Of a stretch of 64,000 nt of DNA, positions 26,070 through 35,047 are shown piece by piece. The stretch is taken from contig CP040678.1 of assembly GCA_005954745.1 (NCBI GenBank), positions 496,001-560,000 of the forward strand, read 5' to 3'. Source of the DNA: Halostella pelagica. GTDB taxonomy: Archaea; Halobacteriota; Halobacteria; Halobacteriales; Natronoarchaeaceae. Positions within the stretch are counted from its first letter, which is position 1; every line of letters begins with the position of its first letter. Under the pieces are notes generated by a model. It was not told the origin of the DNA. It saw nothing but the letters and a program-made list of their open reading frames with translations, and ran no database searches. Both the position numbers and the translations under genes were made by a program.

Positions 26070-26864
26070 GTGCGCCAGTTCACAGCCGATTACCTCGACG
26101 AGACGCGTCGCGGGATGTGGGAGGACCGCAGGGCCCTCGACCCGCTCGAACTCGGGGACGCGGACCGCGTCCTCGACGTGGGCTGCGGGACGGGTGAGTT
26201 GACCCGCGTCCTCGCCGAGGAGTCGCCGGGCGAGGTGATCGGCGTCGACGCCGACGCCGACCTGCTCGCCGTCGCGGCCGACCATGCCCCGGTCGTCGCT
26301 GGCGACGCGACCCGCCTCCCGTTCCCTGACGGTTCTTTCGACCTCGTCGTCTGTCAGGCCCTGCTGATCAACCTCCCTGACCCCGCGGCGACGGTCCGGG
26401 AGTTCGCGCGCGTCTCGCGGGACCGCGTGGCCGCGGTCGAACCCGACAACGGTGCCGTTACCGTCGACTCCAGCGTCGCCGCCGAATCACGACTGGAGGG
26501 ACGCGCCCGCCGCGCGTACATCGACGGCGTGCCGACGGACGTCTCGCTGGGCGGGACCGGAACCCGCCGGGTGTTCGACGAAGCCGATCTCGATAGCGTG
26601 GAGACGCGTCGCTACGACCACGAGCGGACGGTCGCCCCGCCGTATTCGGAGTCTGCGCTCTCCGCAGCGAAGCGGAAGGCGTCGGGCGAGGGGCTAACGG
26701 ACGACCGCACGACGATGCTCAACGGCGACCTCTCCGCCGAGGAGTTCGACGACCTGCGCGCCGCGTGGCGCGCGATGGGACGGGACGTCATCGAGCAGAT
26801 GCAAGACGAGGACTACCGGCGAACGGAGGTCGTCCCCTTTTTCGTGACCGTCGGACGGGTGTAG
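26070..26864 (+). CDS. SAM-dependent methyltransferase
   Basis: 264 residues from a GTG start at 26070, 8 bp after nfo. Motif I VLDVGCGTGELTRVLAEE, motif II acidic residue in VIGVDADADLL, and motif IV FDLVVCQALLINLPDP place it in the class I methyltransferases of the UbiE/Methyltransf_11 type. The substrate is unknown. Co-transcription with the repair endonuclease is likely from spacing but may carry no functional meaning. Confidence 0.9.
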   Translation: MRQFTADYLDETRRGMWEDRRALDPLELGDADRVLDVGCGTGELTRVLAEESPGEVIGVDADADLLAVAADHAPVVAGDATRLPFPDGSFDLVVCQALLINLPDPAATVREFARVSRDRVAAVEPDNGAVTVDSSVAAESRLEGRARRAYIDGVPTDVSLGGTGTRRVFDEADLDSVETRRYDHERTVAPPYSESALSAAKRKASGEGLTDDRTTMLNGDLSAEEFDDLRAAWRAMGRDVIEQMQDEDYRRTEVVPFFVTVGRV

Positions 26865-26941
26865 GATACCCGGACAACTGTCGGTGGTCGCCGGACGGTT
26901 AGACGGTGAAGTTTGGAAGTTACCAGTCGCCTCGCCTCCGT

Positions 26942-27433
26942 TTACAGGCGTTTCCGCATCTCCACAACGGTTCCCGGAACCTCGCCGCCGAACTCGTGGG
27001 CCCGTTCGGCGACGCGGTCGTACCCACACGCCTCGTAGAAGGAGACGGCGTTTTTCGACGCGTAGAGGCCGAGCGTCTCGGTGTCGTTTTCGCGTGCCGC
27101 GTCCTCCAGTTCGGCGAGTAGCGCCGACCCGACGCCTCGGCGGGCGACGGACGGGTGGACGTAAACCGCTTTCACCTCGGCGTCTGCGGGCGGTTCGAGA
27201 TACTCGCCCGGATCGAACGCGAGTTCGCCGAACCCCTGAACTTCGCCGTCTACTTCCGCGACTACGAAGCGGGTATCGCCGGCGTCGACCGGATAATCGT
27301 CGGGCCCTGCGCTGGTCCCCCAGGCCGCGACCTGTTTCTCGTCGTAGGCCGCGGGGCCGAGGCCGTCGACGGAGTCGAGATGGACTGCGTTGACCGCCGC
27401 AGCGTCGGCGGGCGTGGCTTCGCGGACGTTCAT
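26942..27433 (-). CDS. GNAT-family N-acetyltransferase
   Basis: 163 residues with the GNAT acetyl-CoA site VKAVYVHPSVARRGVGSALLAELE (Q/R-x-x-G-x-G/A variant) and the C-terminal LGLYASKNAVSFYEACGYDR. The acetyl acceptor cannot be inferred. Monocistronic and convergent with the methyltransferase gene. Confidence 0.93.
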   Translation of the reverse strand: MNVREATPADAAAVNAVHLDSVDGLGPAAYDEKQVAAWGTSAGPDDYPVDAGDTRFVVAEVDGEVQGFGELAFDPGEYLEPPADAEVKAVYVHPSVARRGVGSALLAELEDAARENDTETLGLYASKNAVSFYEACGYDRVAERAHEFGGEVPGTVVEMRKRL

Positions 27434-27588
27434 GCGGCGTCGTACGGGCGCGTCGGAGATATACGCGGCCGTTCGGCAGTCTGTTGTGTCGAACCGCGGC
27501 GTCGCTCGGCGGCGAGCGCAACGCCGCCGGGACCCCGCGTCGGAACCGGAAGGGTTGAACCCTCCGCGTTTGAGAGTGCGGACAAGGA

Positions 27589-28584
27589 ATGCGCGTCAGC
27601 CACTACTTCGAGTGGGAGGACCACATCACGGGCGGACACGCCCAGTCGGTGCGGAACCAGCGGAAGATACTGGACCGGCGGGGGATCGAGTACACCACCG
27701 AACCCGACCTGAACGCCGACCTCCTGCACCTGAACAACATGGGGCCGCGCTCCGTGTATTACGCCCGGAAAGCACGCCTGAGCGGCGTTCCCGTACTGGT
27801 CCATGCACACCAGACCGCGGAGGACTTCCGGGAGAGCTTCGCCCTTTCGAACCTGCTCGCACGTCCGATGCGCCCCTACCTGGAGTACGCGTACTCGCTG
27901 GCCGATCACCTCGTCTGTCCCTCCGAGCACAACCGCCAGGTGTTGGAGGGGTACGCGGACGCTCCGAAAACCGTCATCAGCAACGGGTTCGACCCGGATA
28001 TGCTGGCCGGATACGCGGACCTCCGCGAGGAGTACCGCGACAGGTACGACCTCTCCGGAACGGTCGCGTTCATGGTGGGCCACGTCATCGAGCGCAAAGG
28101 CCTCCGGTCGTTCGTCGAGACTGCTCGCGCGATGCCCGATACGGACTTCGTCTGGTTCGGCTACCTCAACCCCACCGGAGGCGGGGGTCTCGACCGCCTC
28201 CTCCGGAAGCGAGAGACGACGAAACTCGTCGAGAACGCGCCGGACAACTGCACGTTTACGGGCTACGTCGAGGACATCCGCGGGGCGTACGCCGCCGGCG
28301 ACGTGTTCTTCTTCCCGACGAAAAACGAGAACGAGGGGATGGCGCTGCTGGAGGCGATGGCCTGTGGGAAACCGCCGGTCGTCCGCGATATCCCGACGTT
28401 CGAGTGGCTCACGGACGGAACGAACTGCTTGAAAGCGGACGACGACTTCGCCGGCGCGATCAAGCAGGTGCAAGACTCTGACCAGCGCGAGCGCCTCGGC
28501 GCGAACGCGGAGGCCGCGAGCGAGTCGTTCGAACTCGACACTGTCGCCGACGATCTCGTGTCGCTGTATCGGAGCGTTGTCTGA
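27589..28584 (+). CDS. GT4-family glycosyltransferase
   Basis: 331 residues with a GT-B fold: an N-terminal acceptor domain (TGGHAQSVRNQRKIL), a linker with SNGFDPDML, and the C-terminal donor domain ending in ENEGMALLEAMACGKPPVV, the E-x7-E motif of GT4 retaining transferases. It probably adds a sugar to a lipid, glycan or small molecule in the cytoplasm. It stands alone, not in a visible glycosylation cluster. Confidence 0.9.
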   Translation: MRVSHYFEWEDHITGGHAQSVRNQRKILDRRGIEYTTEPDLNADLLHLNNMGPRSVYYARKARLSGVPVLVHAHQTAEDFRESFALSNLLARPMRPYLEYAYSLADHLVCPSEHNRQVLEGYADAPKTVISNGFDPDMLAGYADLREEYRDRYDLSGTVAFMVGHVIERKGLRSFVETARAMPDTDFVWFGYLNPTGGGGLDRLLRKRETTKLVENAPDNCTFTGYVEDIRGAYAAGDVFFFPTKNENEGMALLEAMACGKPPVVRDIPTFEWLTDGTNCLKADDDFAGAIKQVQDSDQRERLGANAEAASESFELDTVADDLVSLYRSVV

Positions 28585-28700
28585 GACGGATACGCCATTC
28601 CTCCGTGACCTGTTCAGTCACCGGGGCGGAAAGTCTCAGAAAATAAATGTTAATGTATCATGGAGATTATTTATTACGCATCAGTACAGATCCCCGCAAG

Positions 28701-29870
28701 ATGACAGGGGTGTACGCGATACTCGGGGGATCGAGCGGCGCGGGGGCAACAACTACCACGGCGGCGCTGGGGGCGTCGCTCGCGGAGGGACCGCTTCGGG
28801 TCGGCATCGTCGACGCCGACCTGGGCGGGGCGGAACTGACAGAGAGCATCGACGTAGCGGTCGACGGACCGACGATCGAGTCGGTCCTGGCGGGGCGGGC
28901 GACCCTGCTCGACGCGACGTACAAGCGGTCGAGGGACTTCGCCGTCGTTCCCGGTGCGTCCGACCGCGACTGGCAGCGGAACGCGAACCTGGGGATCGCC
29001 GCGGATATCGTCGACGTGGCCCGCCAGCGCTACGACGTGGTGTTGCTCGACGTCGGCGTCAGCGACCGGTTGGAGGCGATGCTGTGGGCGTCACTCGCCG
29101 ACAGAGCTGTGTTCGCGTCGACGCTCGACGAGGAATCGCTAACGGCCACCGCTGAGGGGCGACAGGCCGTGGAGTATCTAGGGACGCCGGTCGAAGGCGT
29201 GATCGTGACCCGAATCGATGCCGGCGTGACGCCGGACCTGTCGGCGATAGAACGCCACGTTTCGACCCCCGTACTCGCCGCACTACCGCACGACGAGAGC
29301 GTCGTTGCGAGTTCGGCGGCCGGGGTTCCGGTGATCGAACACGACCCGGACAGCCCGACCGCGGAGACGTACTGGGAGCTGGCGGCGCGCATCGCCGCGG
29401 ACGACCTGTCCGCGGACCCGATCGTCCCGTCATCGCTGTCAAACGGTCTCGACGAGGGCACGTATCACTCTCCGGGAGCGACGAGTGCGGCGGAGGCGGG
29501 GAGCGAACGAGCGTCCGAGACGACGCAGGAAGCCGATCAGCCGACGGCGGCCGCTGCAGGCGGGACGGAGACGGCCGCGGACGGCGAGAACGGCGATTCG
29601 AATCCGGCGTTCGACTGGGTCGATTCGGACGGGTCGGCCGGAGCCAGCGGCGAGGCGGCCGACGCCGAATCCGGTAGGTCCGGCGGCGGAAAGGGCAACT
29701 CCGTCGCCGGAGTTTCCGCCGATCAGACCGGACAGACAGCAGGCGACGACGAGGAAGATCCGGTCGCCGCGGCGTTCAAAGACCGGATGCAAAACGCTCG
29801 TGAGCAACGCGAGACCGAACGCAGCAAGGAGGTCGGCGAGGAAGGCCTGCTCGACAAGTTCTTCAGCTAA
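28701..29870 (+). CDS. MinD/ParA-like protein lacking the P-loop lysines
   Basis: 389 residues from the ATG at 28701. The fold is MinD-like: GVYAILGGSSGAGATTTTAALG, VGIVDADLGGAELTES, YDVVLLDVGVSDRLEAM, and GVIVTRIDAG. The deviant Walker A (normally K-G-G-x-G-K-T-T) reads S-S-G-A-G-A-T-T-T, so both the signature and catalytic lysines are missing. After residue 245 comes an acidic, Ala/Gly-rich disordered linker and a short C-terminal helical block (AAFKDRMQNAREQRETERSK, then GLLDKFFS) that may bind a membrane or partner. Haloarchaeal MinD homologs can position polar structures; the role here is unknown. Confidence 0.8.
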   Translation: MTGVYAILGGSSGAGATTTTAALGASLAEGPLRVGIVDADLGGAELTESIDVAVDGPTIESVLAGRATLLDATYKRSRDFAVVPGASDRDWQRNANLGIAADIVDVARQRYDVVLLDVGVSDRLEAMLWASLADRAVFASTLDEESLTATAEGRQAVEYLGTPVEGVIVTRIDAGVTPDLSAIERHVSTPVLAALPHDESVVASSAAGVPVIEHDPDSPTAETYWELAARIAADDLSADPIVPSSLSNGLDEGTYHSPGATSAAEAGSERASETTQEADQPTAAAAGGTETAADGENGDSNPAFDWVDSDGSAGASGEAADAESGRSGGGKGNSVAGVSADQTGQTAGDDEEDPVAAAFKDRMQNAREQRETERSKEVGEEGLLDKFFS

Positions 29871-30520
29871 ACCACGTCGCCGCGAACGGTCGCGCCCTCC
29901 TGCTGTTCGCGCCAGGCGTGAATCTCCTTTGCGGCGGTGTCGGCCTGGTCGGGTTCGAGCCCGAGCATTTCGAGCGATTCCGACAGCGTCGGGAACGGCA
30001 GTTCGCTGTTGCGGAGTTTCGAGAGCGCGTCCTCGCTCCGAGTCCCATCGACCCAGAGGCAGGCCCCGCGCGGGTCGAGTATCTCTTCGTAGGCTTCGCG
30101 GTCTACCGCCCCGCGCAAGCGCTGCGTGACGTTGTCCTCGAAACTGGCGTTACACACTTCGAGGTGGATCGGTTCGTCCTCGTCTATCAGGTGTGCAGCG
30201 AGACATTTCTCCGGCGCGGCGTGACCGTTTGGGTTCGCCCGGAGCAGGTCGGGGTGGTCCTCGGCCCAGTCCGCTCGGACGGACTTGCCGACCCCCTGTA
30301 TTCCGTGGCTGTCGACGAACTCCCCCTCGCGGTCGCTCTCGCCGTCCAGCAGGATGTCTTTCGTCAGGTAGACGTCGAGGCGTTCGACCGGGTCGAGACC
30401 GAGAGCGACGTCCCCGTACACCCACACCTCGCGGACGGGGACGGGCATCCGTTCGCTCTCTACGGCGTCGACGATGGCTTCGACGCGGTCGATGGCGTCG
30501 TCGCGGTCCAGTCCGCTCAT
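29867..30520 (-). CDS. Haloarchaeal conserved protein with nucleotidyltransferase-like start
   Basis: 217 residues from the ATG at 30520 (the open frame to 30625 has an implausible Cys-rich start). The region MPVPVREVWVYGDVALGLDP recalls the G-S/D loop of nucleotidyltransferase folds, and DVYLTKDILL follows, but the usual D-x-D is not certain. I believe it belongs to a haloarchaeal family of unknown function (DUF7095, from memory). Its stop overlaps the MinD-like gene's stop by 4 nt in a tail-to-tail arrangement. Confidence 0.75.
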   Translation of the reverse strand: MSGLDRDDAIDRVEAIVDAVESERMPVPVREVWVYGDVALGLDPVERLDVYLTKDILLDGESDREGEFVDSHGIQGVGKSVRADWAEDHPDLLRANPNGHAAPEKCLAAHLIDEDEPIHLEVCNASFEDNVTQRLRGAVDREAYEEILDPRGACLWVDGTRSEDALSKLRNSELPFPTLSESLEMLGLEPDQADTAAKEIHAWREQQEGATVRGDVV

Positions 30521-30657
30521 CGTTTCCCGGTAGTCGCCGGACGCGCAAAACGTCTTCGTGCTGGTCCCGCAGTAGCCGTGCGCGCAGTCACCGGCTTCTG
30601 GACGGCGGAGTACGGTCTCCCGCATCGCTTTTGTCGTATTACGGAGAACCCGACCGT

Positions 30658-31356
30658 ATGGAACAGCGCACGTTCGACGACGGCGGAGACGAGGACCTGG
30701 TGTTCGTTCTCGGCTGGGGGAACAAACTGTACCACGAGAACGTCCGCTGGCTGATAGACGAACTCACGGGCGCGGGATACCGCGTCCACGTGTTTCGGAT
30801 CCCGACGGCTATCTCCGACTTCCGGAGCGAGTACCTCGAACCCGTCGCCGAGTTCGTCGCGGAACTGGACGGGTACCGCCTGCTTTCGCACAGCACCGGC
30901 GGCCTGATCGCGGCCCATCTCGACGGCGCTGACCAGCGGGTCTATCTCAGTCCGTTCTGGGGGTTCCCCGAGGGTGTGCTCGACGTTCTCGGCCCGTTGT
31001 TCGCGAAACTCCCGACCAGCGTCGAATTCCTGCCGGCGAACACTGACGCGGAGAACATCGGTGACCTGGCGACCGACCGACAGATAGCGACCGGGGCGAA
31101 CGCCGCCGCGCCGTCGTGGATACGGGAGTGCCGCGAGGCACAGCGGACCCTTCCGCCCATCGACGACGACGCTGTCGTCTTCTGCACCCTTCGGGACCGG
31201 ATCGTCAGCACGCGCGCCATCGGAGACCGGGTTCCGCCGGAGCGTATCGTCCTTTACGACGGCGGTCACGAACTGTTTTCCTCGTCGGCGCGCGACCGCC
31301 ACCTCGACACGCTCCTGGCCGCTCTGGAGGACGGTTCGGCCGCGCTCTCGGCGTGA
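30658..31356 (+). CDS. Alpha/beta-hydrolase-like protein
   Basis: 232 residues from the ATG at 30658. The nucleophile elbow is LLSHSTGGLIAAHL (S-x-S-x-G-G, with Ser instead of the usual Gly before the first His). An acid candidate lies in FCTLRDRIVS and the catalytic His in YDGGHELFSSS. The first strand (DLVFVLGWGNKLYHENVRWL) has the oxyanion region. Probably an esterase or peptidase-like hydrolase; substrate unknown. Confidence 0.8.
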   Translation: MEQRTFDDGGDEDLVFVLGWGNKLYHENVRWLIDELTGAGYRVHVFRIPTAISDFRSEYLEPVAEFVAELDGYRLLSHSTGGLIAAHLDGADQRVYLSPFWGFPEGVLDVLGPLFAKLPTSVEFLPANTDAENIGDLATDRQIATGANAAAPSWIRECREAQRTLPPIDDDAVVFCTLRDRIVSTRAIGDRVPPERIVLYDGGHELFSSSARDRHLDTLLAALEDGSAALSA

Positions 31357-31457
31357 CCGGTGATGCCGCAGTGGCGGGCGGACCAGCGTCGACGACAGCC
31401 ACCCGCGAACGCGCCGAGGCGAAACCGTGATGGGCGGCGCGAAGGTACGTGTCGGTA

Positions 31458-32435
31458 ATGGACTGCACCAAGTGCGACCGCGAGGCGGTGATGCACGCGG
31501 CCTACTCCGGGTCGCACCTCTGCGAGCACCACTTCTGCGAGTCGGTCGAGAGCAGGGCTCGGAGCCGGATCCGCGAGGACAACCTCCTCCCGCGGTCGGC
31601 CACGCCGGACGACCCCGAGACGTGGGTGATCGGTCTCTCGGGCGGCAAGGACAGCGTCGTCCTCGCGCAGATCCTCGACCAGACGTTCGCCGAGGACCCC
31701 CGCGTCGAGATGATCGCCTTGACCATCCACGAAGGGATCGAGGGCTACCGCGACAAGTCCGTCGATGCCTGCGAGGAACTCGCCGCGGACCTCGGTATCC
31801 GCCACGAGATAGTGACCTACGAAGAGGAATTCGACGTGAAGATGGACGAGGTCGTCGAGACGGACCCCGAAAACATGGCTGCCTGCGCGTACTGCGGCGT
31901 GTTCCGCCGCGACCTCCTCTCGAAGTACGCCGAGGAGTACGGCGCGACGAAACTCCTGACGGGCCACAACCTGGACGACGAGGCCCAGACGGCACTGATG
32001 AACTTCTTCGAAGGCGATATCCCCCAGATGGCGAAGCATTTCGATGCCAGCCTCGGCCCGTTCGGCGACGGCCCCGACACCCGCGGCGAGCAGGCCGATT
32101 TCGTCCCCCGCGCCAAACCGCTCCGGGACATCCCCGAGAAGGAGGTCGCCCTGTACGCACACTTGCGCGACCTCCCCGCCCACATCACGGAGTGTCCCCA
32201 CGCCAGCGAGGCCTACCGCGGCGAGATTCAGGAGTTGCTACTCGACCTCGAAGAGAACCACCCCGGGGCTCGCCACTCGATCATGGCGGGGTACGAGGAG
32301 ATCGCGGCCATGGCCGCCAGCAAGTACGGCGACGCGAGCGAACGCGACCTGGGAGAGTGCGCGGAGTGTGGCGCGGCGACGACGAGAGAGAAATGTCGAA
32401 AGTGTGCTCTCGTGGAATCGGTCCATGCCGTTTAG
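31458..32435 (+). CDS. ncsA: NcsA/TtuA-type tRNA 2-thiolation enzyme
   Basis: 325 residues from the ATG at 31458 (a GTG at 31449 is possible). N-terminal zinc ribbon MDCTKCDREAVMH...LCEHHFC, PP-loop GLSGGKDSVVL (residues 61-66), the catalytic CAYCGVFRR and LTGHNLDDEAQT of the Ncs6/CTU1/TtuA family, and a C-terminal zinc ribbon CAECGAATTREKCRKC. Family members thiolate uridine 34 or 54 of tRNA using sulfur from a ubiquitin-like SAMP; in haloarchaea NcsA acts on wobble uridine. Just downstream lies a near-repeat of its own 3' end. Confidence 0.95.
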   Translation: MDCTKCDREAVMHAAYSGSHLCEHHFCESVESRARSRIREDNLLPRSATPDDPETWVIGLSGGKDSVVLAQILDQTFAEDPRVEMIALTIHEGIEGYRDKSVDACEELAADLGIRHEIVTYEEEFDVKMDEVVETDPENMAACAYCGVFRRDLLSKYAEEYGATKLLTGHNLDDEAQTALMNFFEGDIPQMAKHFDASLGPFGDGPDTRGEQADFVPRAKPLRDIPEKEVALYAHLRDLPAHITECPHASEAYRGEIQELLLDLEENHPGARHSIMAGYEEIAAMAASKYGDASERDLGECAECGAATTREKCRKCALVESVHAV

Positions 32436-32486
32436 GGCGTGACTGTGCACGAGAGCACAAGCGCTCGTGGAATCGGTTCATGCCGT
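32404..32486. repeat. Partial duplication and inverted repeat at the ncsA 3' end
   Basis: A 23-bp unit at 32409-32431, covering the last codons of ncsA (CTCGTGGAATCGGTCCATG then CCGT), recurs at 32464-32486 with one mismatch. Between the copies, GTGCTCTCGTG (32404-32414) pairs with CACGAGAGCAC (32448-32458), an 11-bp stem with a 33-nt loop spanning the stop codon. This could act on mRNA 3' end formation. Confidence 0.65.
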
Positions 32487-32689
32487 GTAAGACGGACTGT
32501 CACACGTCGTTCTCGTTCCGCCGTCTTTCCGGCGAGACAGCCGCCCAGTCCGCTGAAAACGAGCCGATAGGCGACTCCAGCGGCGGCGAACCCGACCCCG
32601 AGTATGCGTCCGAAGCCCACCAATAGCGTCGCTCGTGGGGTGCGAAATAGAGGGGCCGAAGCCCCACGAGTCTCCGTCGAAAAAACGGG

Positions 32690-33880
32690 TTATCGGATGA
32701 CGTCGAGGCCGTTGTTCTGTTCGACCGTTTCCCGGCCGCCGTCGCTCTGTGCGCCGTTGCCGTGAACGGCGTCGTTCCCGAGGTTCTGACTCGCGTCGAA
32801 GTCGGATTCGTCGACGCCGTCAAGGCTCTGTCGGGACTTGTTGGCCTGCTTCTGCGTGGTCGGGCCGAGCACCTGCGCGCTCTGGACGCCCGTCATGATC
32901 GCCATGACGCGCACCTTGCCCTTGTAGTTCTCCTGAATACGAGCGCCCCAGATAACGTTCGCGCTCGCTTCCAGGCGTTCGGTGATGTTGTTGGCGATAC
33001 CCTCGGCCTCCTTCAGCGTGAGGTCGGGGCCGCCGGTGATGTGGACGAGTCCGCCGCTCGCGCCGCGGTAATCAACGTCGAGCAGGGGGTGACTCATCGC
33101 GTCGTTGACGACCTCCTGGGTCTTGTTCTTGTCCTGAGTCTCCCCGACGAGCATCACCGCGACGCCGCCCTGGTTCATGATCGTCGTCATGTCCGCGTAG
33201 TCCAGGTTGATGAGCGACGGTTGAGTGATGGTCTCGCTGATACCTTTCACCGTCTCGGCGATGATCTGGTCCATCACCGAGAAGGCCTTGCCGATCGGGA
33301 GGTTGGGAACGTAGTCGAGCAGGCGGTTGTTGTCGAGGACGATGATCGAGTCGGCCTCCTCGCGGAGTTTTTCGAGGCCTTCCTCGGCCTTGACCGTCCG
33401 CGCGCGTTCGACGTTAAACGGCGTCGACACCATGCCGACGACGATGGCACCCTGCTCGCTCGCTATCTTCGAGACGACGGGCGCAGCGCCGGTACCGGTG
33501 CCGCCACCCATCCCGGCGGTGACGAACACCAGGTCGGCGTCGCCGAGCACTTCCTTGATGGTCCCCTGAGCCATCTCGGTGGCTCGTTCGCCCATCGAGG
33601 GGTCGCCACCCGCGCCGAGACCGTTCGTGAGCGACTTGCCCACGAGGATCTTCGTGTCGGCCTCGATCATCTTCAGGTGCTGTTTGTCGGTGTTTATCGC
33701 GACGGTCTCCGCTCCGTCGACGCCGATGTTGTACAGGCGATTGACGGTGTTGTTGCCCGCCCCGCCCGCTCCGACGATGACGATCCGCGGGTCGCCGAAC
33801 TCGTCCCCGTCGGTGTCGACATCCATGTCACGCTTCTCGGCTTCGGCATTCTCGAGCGCGTCCTGAACGATGTCCTGCAT
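32690..33880 (-). CDS. ftsZ2: Cell division tubulin FtsZ2
   Basis: 396 residues. GTP-binding tubulin signature GGGTGTG at residues 125-131, the T7 loop [11 protein letters not shown], and [15 protein letters not shown] at the N-terminus. The leader [15 protein letters not shown] and the C-terminal LDVIR tail match what I recall of haloarchaeal FtsZ2 rather than FtsZ1. FtsZ2 drives constriction of the mid-cell ring in haloarchaea. It directly follows the short RHH gene cdrS (2-bp gap), as in the described cdrS-ftsZ2 operon. Confidence 0.95.
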   Translation of the reverse strand: MQDIVQDALENAEAEKRDMDVDTDGDEFGDPRIVIVGAGGAGNNTVNRLYNIGVDGAETVAINTDKQHLKMIEADTKILVGKSLTNGLGAGGDPSMGERATEMAQGTIKEVLGDADLVFVTAGMGGGTGTGAAPVVSKIASEQGAIVVGMVSTPFNVERARTVKAEEGLEKLREEADSIIVLDNNRLLDYVPNLPIGKAFSVMDQIIAETVKGISETITQPSLINLDYADMTTIMNQGGVAVMLVGETQDKNKTQEVVNDAMSHPLLDVDYRGASGGLVHITGGPDLTLKEAEGIANNITERLEASANVIWGARIQENYKGKVRVMAIMTGVQSAQVLGPTTQKQANKSRQSLDGVDESDFDASQNLGNDAVHGNGAQSDGGRETVEQNNGLDVIR

Positions 33881-33882
33881 AG

Positions 33883-34062
33883 TTACACCTTCGCCCAGTT
33901 GTGTTTGCTCGAGCTATCCTGGGTCTTCTCGCCCTGCTCGTTGATCATTTCGCGGACGGCCGACCGGATCGCTTCGCTCCGGTTCGGAAACTCCCCCGTC
34001 TCGACTAGCTGTTCGACCTCGTCGATCTGCTGTTTCGGAATTCGCAGTGTCACACGCTCCAT
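33883..34062 (-). CDS. cdrS: CdrS, short ribbon-helix-helix regulator of ftsZ2
   Basis: 59 residues, reading [20 protein letters not shown] then [20 protein letters not shown] and a polar tail. This is a classic MetJ/Arc ribbon-helix-helix: the beta strand VTLRIP, helix 1, a turn FPNRSEAIR and helix 2. It sits 2 bp upstream of ftsZ2, the position of CdrS, a regulator shown in Halobacterium and Haloferax to control ftsZ2 and division. Its own promoter region carries GTCTTAC repeats. Confidence 0.9.
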   Translation of the reverse strand: MERVTLRIPKQQIDEVEQLVETGEFPNRSEAIRSAVREMINEQGEKTQDSSSKHNWAKV

Positions 34063-34079
34063 TGTTAGATTCCCCTTTG

Positions 34080-34195
34080 GTAAGACGGATACGTGCGATT
34101 CCCCTCACACGCGTGGTGTCTTACACGTCATAACTCCACGATGGGAGTACGATACTGCCGTATGTTCTCGCCGTGTAAGACGACCGTCTTACGCG
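34080..34195. promoter_or_regulatory. GTCTTAC-type repeat cluster upstream of cdrS-ftsZ2
   Basis: GTCTTAC or its complement GTAAGAC occurs four times in 116 bp: 34080-34086, 34118-34124, 34175-34181 and 34186-34192. The last two form a perfect inverted repeat, GTAAGAC-GACC-GTCTTAC. An AT-rich TTTATTA-like box on the minus strand lies near 34216-34226. RHH proteins bind short repeated or palindromic sites, so CdrS or CdrL is the natural candidate binder. Confidence 0.6.
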
Positions 34196-34284
34196 AATCA
34201 ACACACCAGCCGATATGTAATAAAAGTATCGCTGATCGTATGACAACCGGAGAAAACAGCGGCGTAGAGCGCCGATACTGCCGG

Positions 34285-34839
34285 TCAGGCGGAATCGAGT
34301 ACGTCGGCGGCCGGCGTCCGACGACCGCAACTGGGACAGAAGGCCCAGTCCGTTCTGAGCTCGTCGCCGCAGTCACAGAACACCCTGTGGGTCGCTTTTT
34401 CCCCGCAGTTCGGGCAGTACACGTGGTCTGAACTGACGTTCTCGCCGCACTGGCCGCACGTATTACTTCCGTCGGGGGCCGGGTCGCGAGCGTCGGACGC
34501 GTCGCGTTCGTCAGGCGCGGCCGTCTTACGAGCGCCCGCCTGGGACTGTTCGCTCGCCGCGCGGTCCCCGTCGAGCGAGATGTTTACGTTGATGTCCTGT
34601 CCGCCGCCGTTCGCTGTCCGCTCCGCCAGTCGCCGCTCGACGAGCGTATCGACCCGTTCCGCGACGATGTCGTCGATGCTCCCGCCCTCCGCGCCGCGGT
34701 CGCTCCGCTCCGCGCTCGCGCCGTCCCGGCCCTCGAGATACTCTCGGAGGGCGCGGCGCAACACCTCGCTCTTGGAGGCGTCGAACCGCTCTAACTCGTC
34801 GACGAGAGTGTCGTCGGCGCGGAACGTGATCTTGCTCAT
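34285..34839 (-). CDS. cdrL: CdrL-like protein: ribbon-helix-helix plus double zinc ribbon
   Basis: 184 residues. The N-terminus is a ribbon-helix-helix (SKITFRADDTLVDELERFDASKSEVLRRALREYLEG). A disordered middle follows, then two zinc ribbons, CGQCGENVSSDHVYCPNCG and CDCGDELRTDWAFCPSCG. It lies upstream of cdrS-ftsZ2 on the same strand with 222 bp between, the place of the long partner CdrL described with CdrS. It is probably a DNA-binding regulator of the division operon. The symbol rests on architecture and position. Confidence 0.75.
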   Translation of the reverse strand: MSKITFRADDTLVDELERFDASKSEVLRRALREYLEGRDGASAERSDRGAEGGSIDDIVAERVDTLVERRLAERTANGGGQDINVNISLDGDRAASEQSQAGARKTAAPDERDASDARDPAPDGSNTCGQCGENVSSDHVYCPNCGEKATHRVFCDCGDELRTDWAFCPSCGRRTPAADVLDSA

Positions 34840-34970
34840 GCGCGTCTCTCGTCAGACAGATGTAGCGCCACCTATTTCAATCTTCCCGCGATGTCTGACG
34901 CTCGTCTGTCGACGTGCGAACCGAATAATAACCCTTAAGTCCAACAGAGGGACTACGTGTAATCGCCTGC

Positions 34971-35044
34971 CCGCCCTTAGCTCAGACTGGTAGAGCAGTC
35001 GACTGTAGATCGACTTGTCCCCCGTTCAAATCGGGGAGGGCGGA
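34971..35044 (+). tRNA. tRNA-Tyr (GTA anticodon), integration target
   Basis: A full cloverleaf can be drawn: acceptor CCGCCCT pairs with AGGGCGG, the anticodon stem GTCGA/TCGAC encloses CTGTAGA with anticodon GTA, and the T-arm is CCCCG-TTCAAAT-CGGGG. The discriminator is A and no CCA is encoded. No intron. An AT-rich box (AATAATAACCCTTAAG, 34925-34940) is a likely promoter. The 3' half is the attachment site of the element that follows. Confidence 0.95.
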
Positions 35045-35047
35045 CTT
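35013..35047. repeat. Left attachment site (attL)
   Basis: 35-bp sequence beginning ACTTGTCCCCCGTTCAAATC and ending GGCGGACTT, covering the T-arm and 3' acceptor strand of tRNA-Tyr plus three bases. Identical to 45444-45478. Confidence 0.93.
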
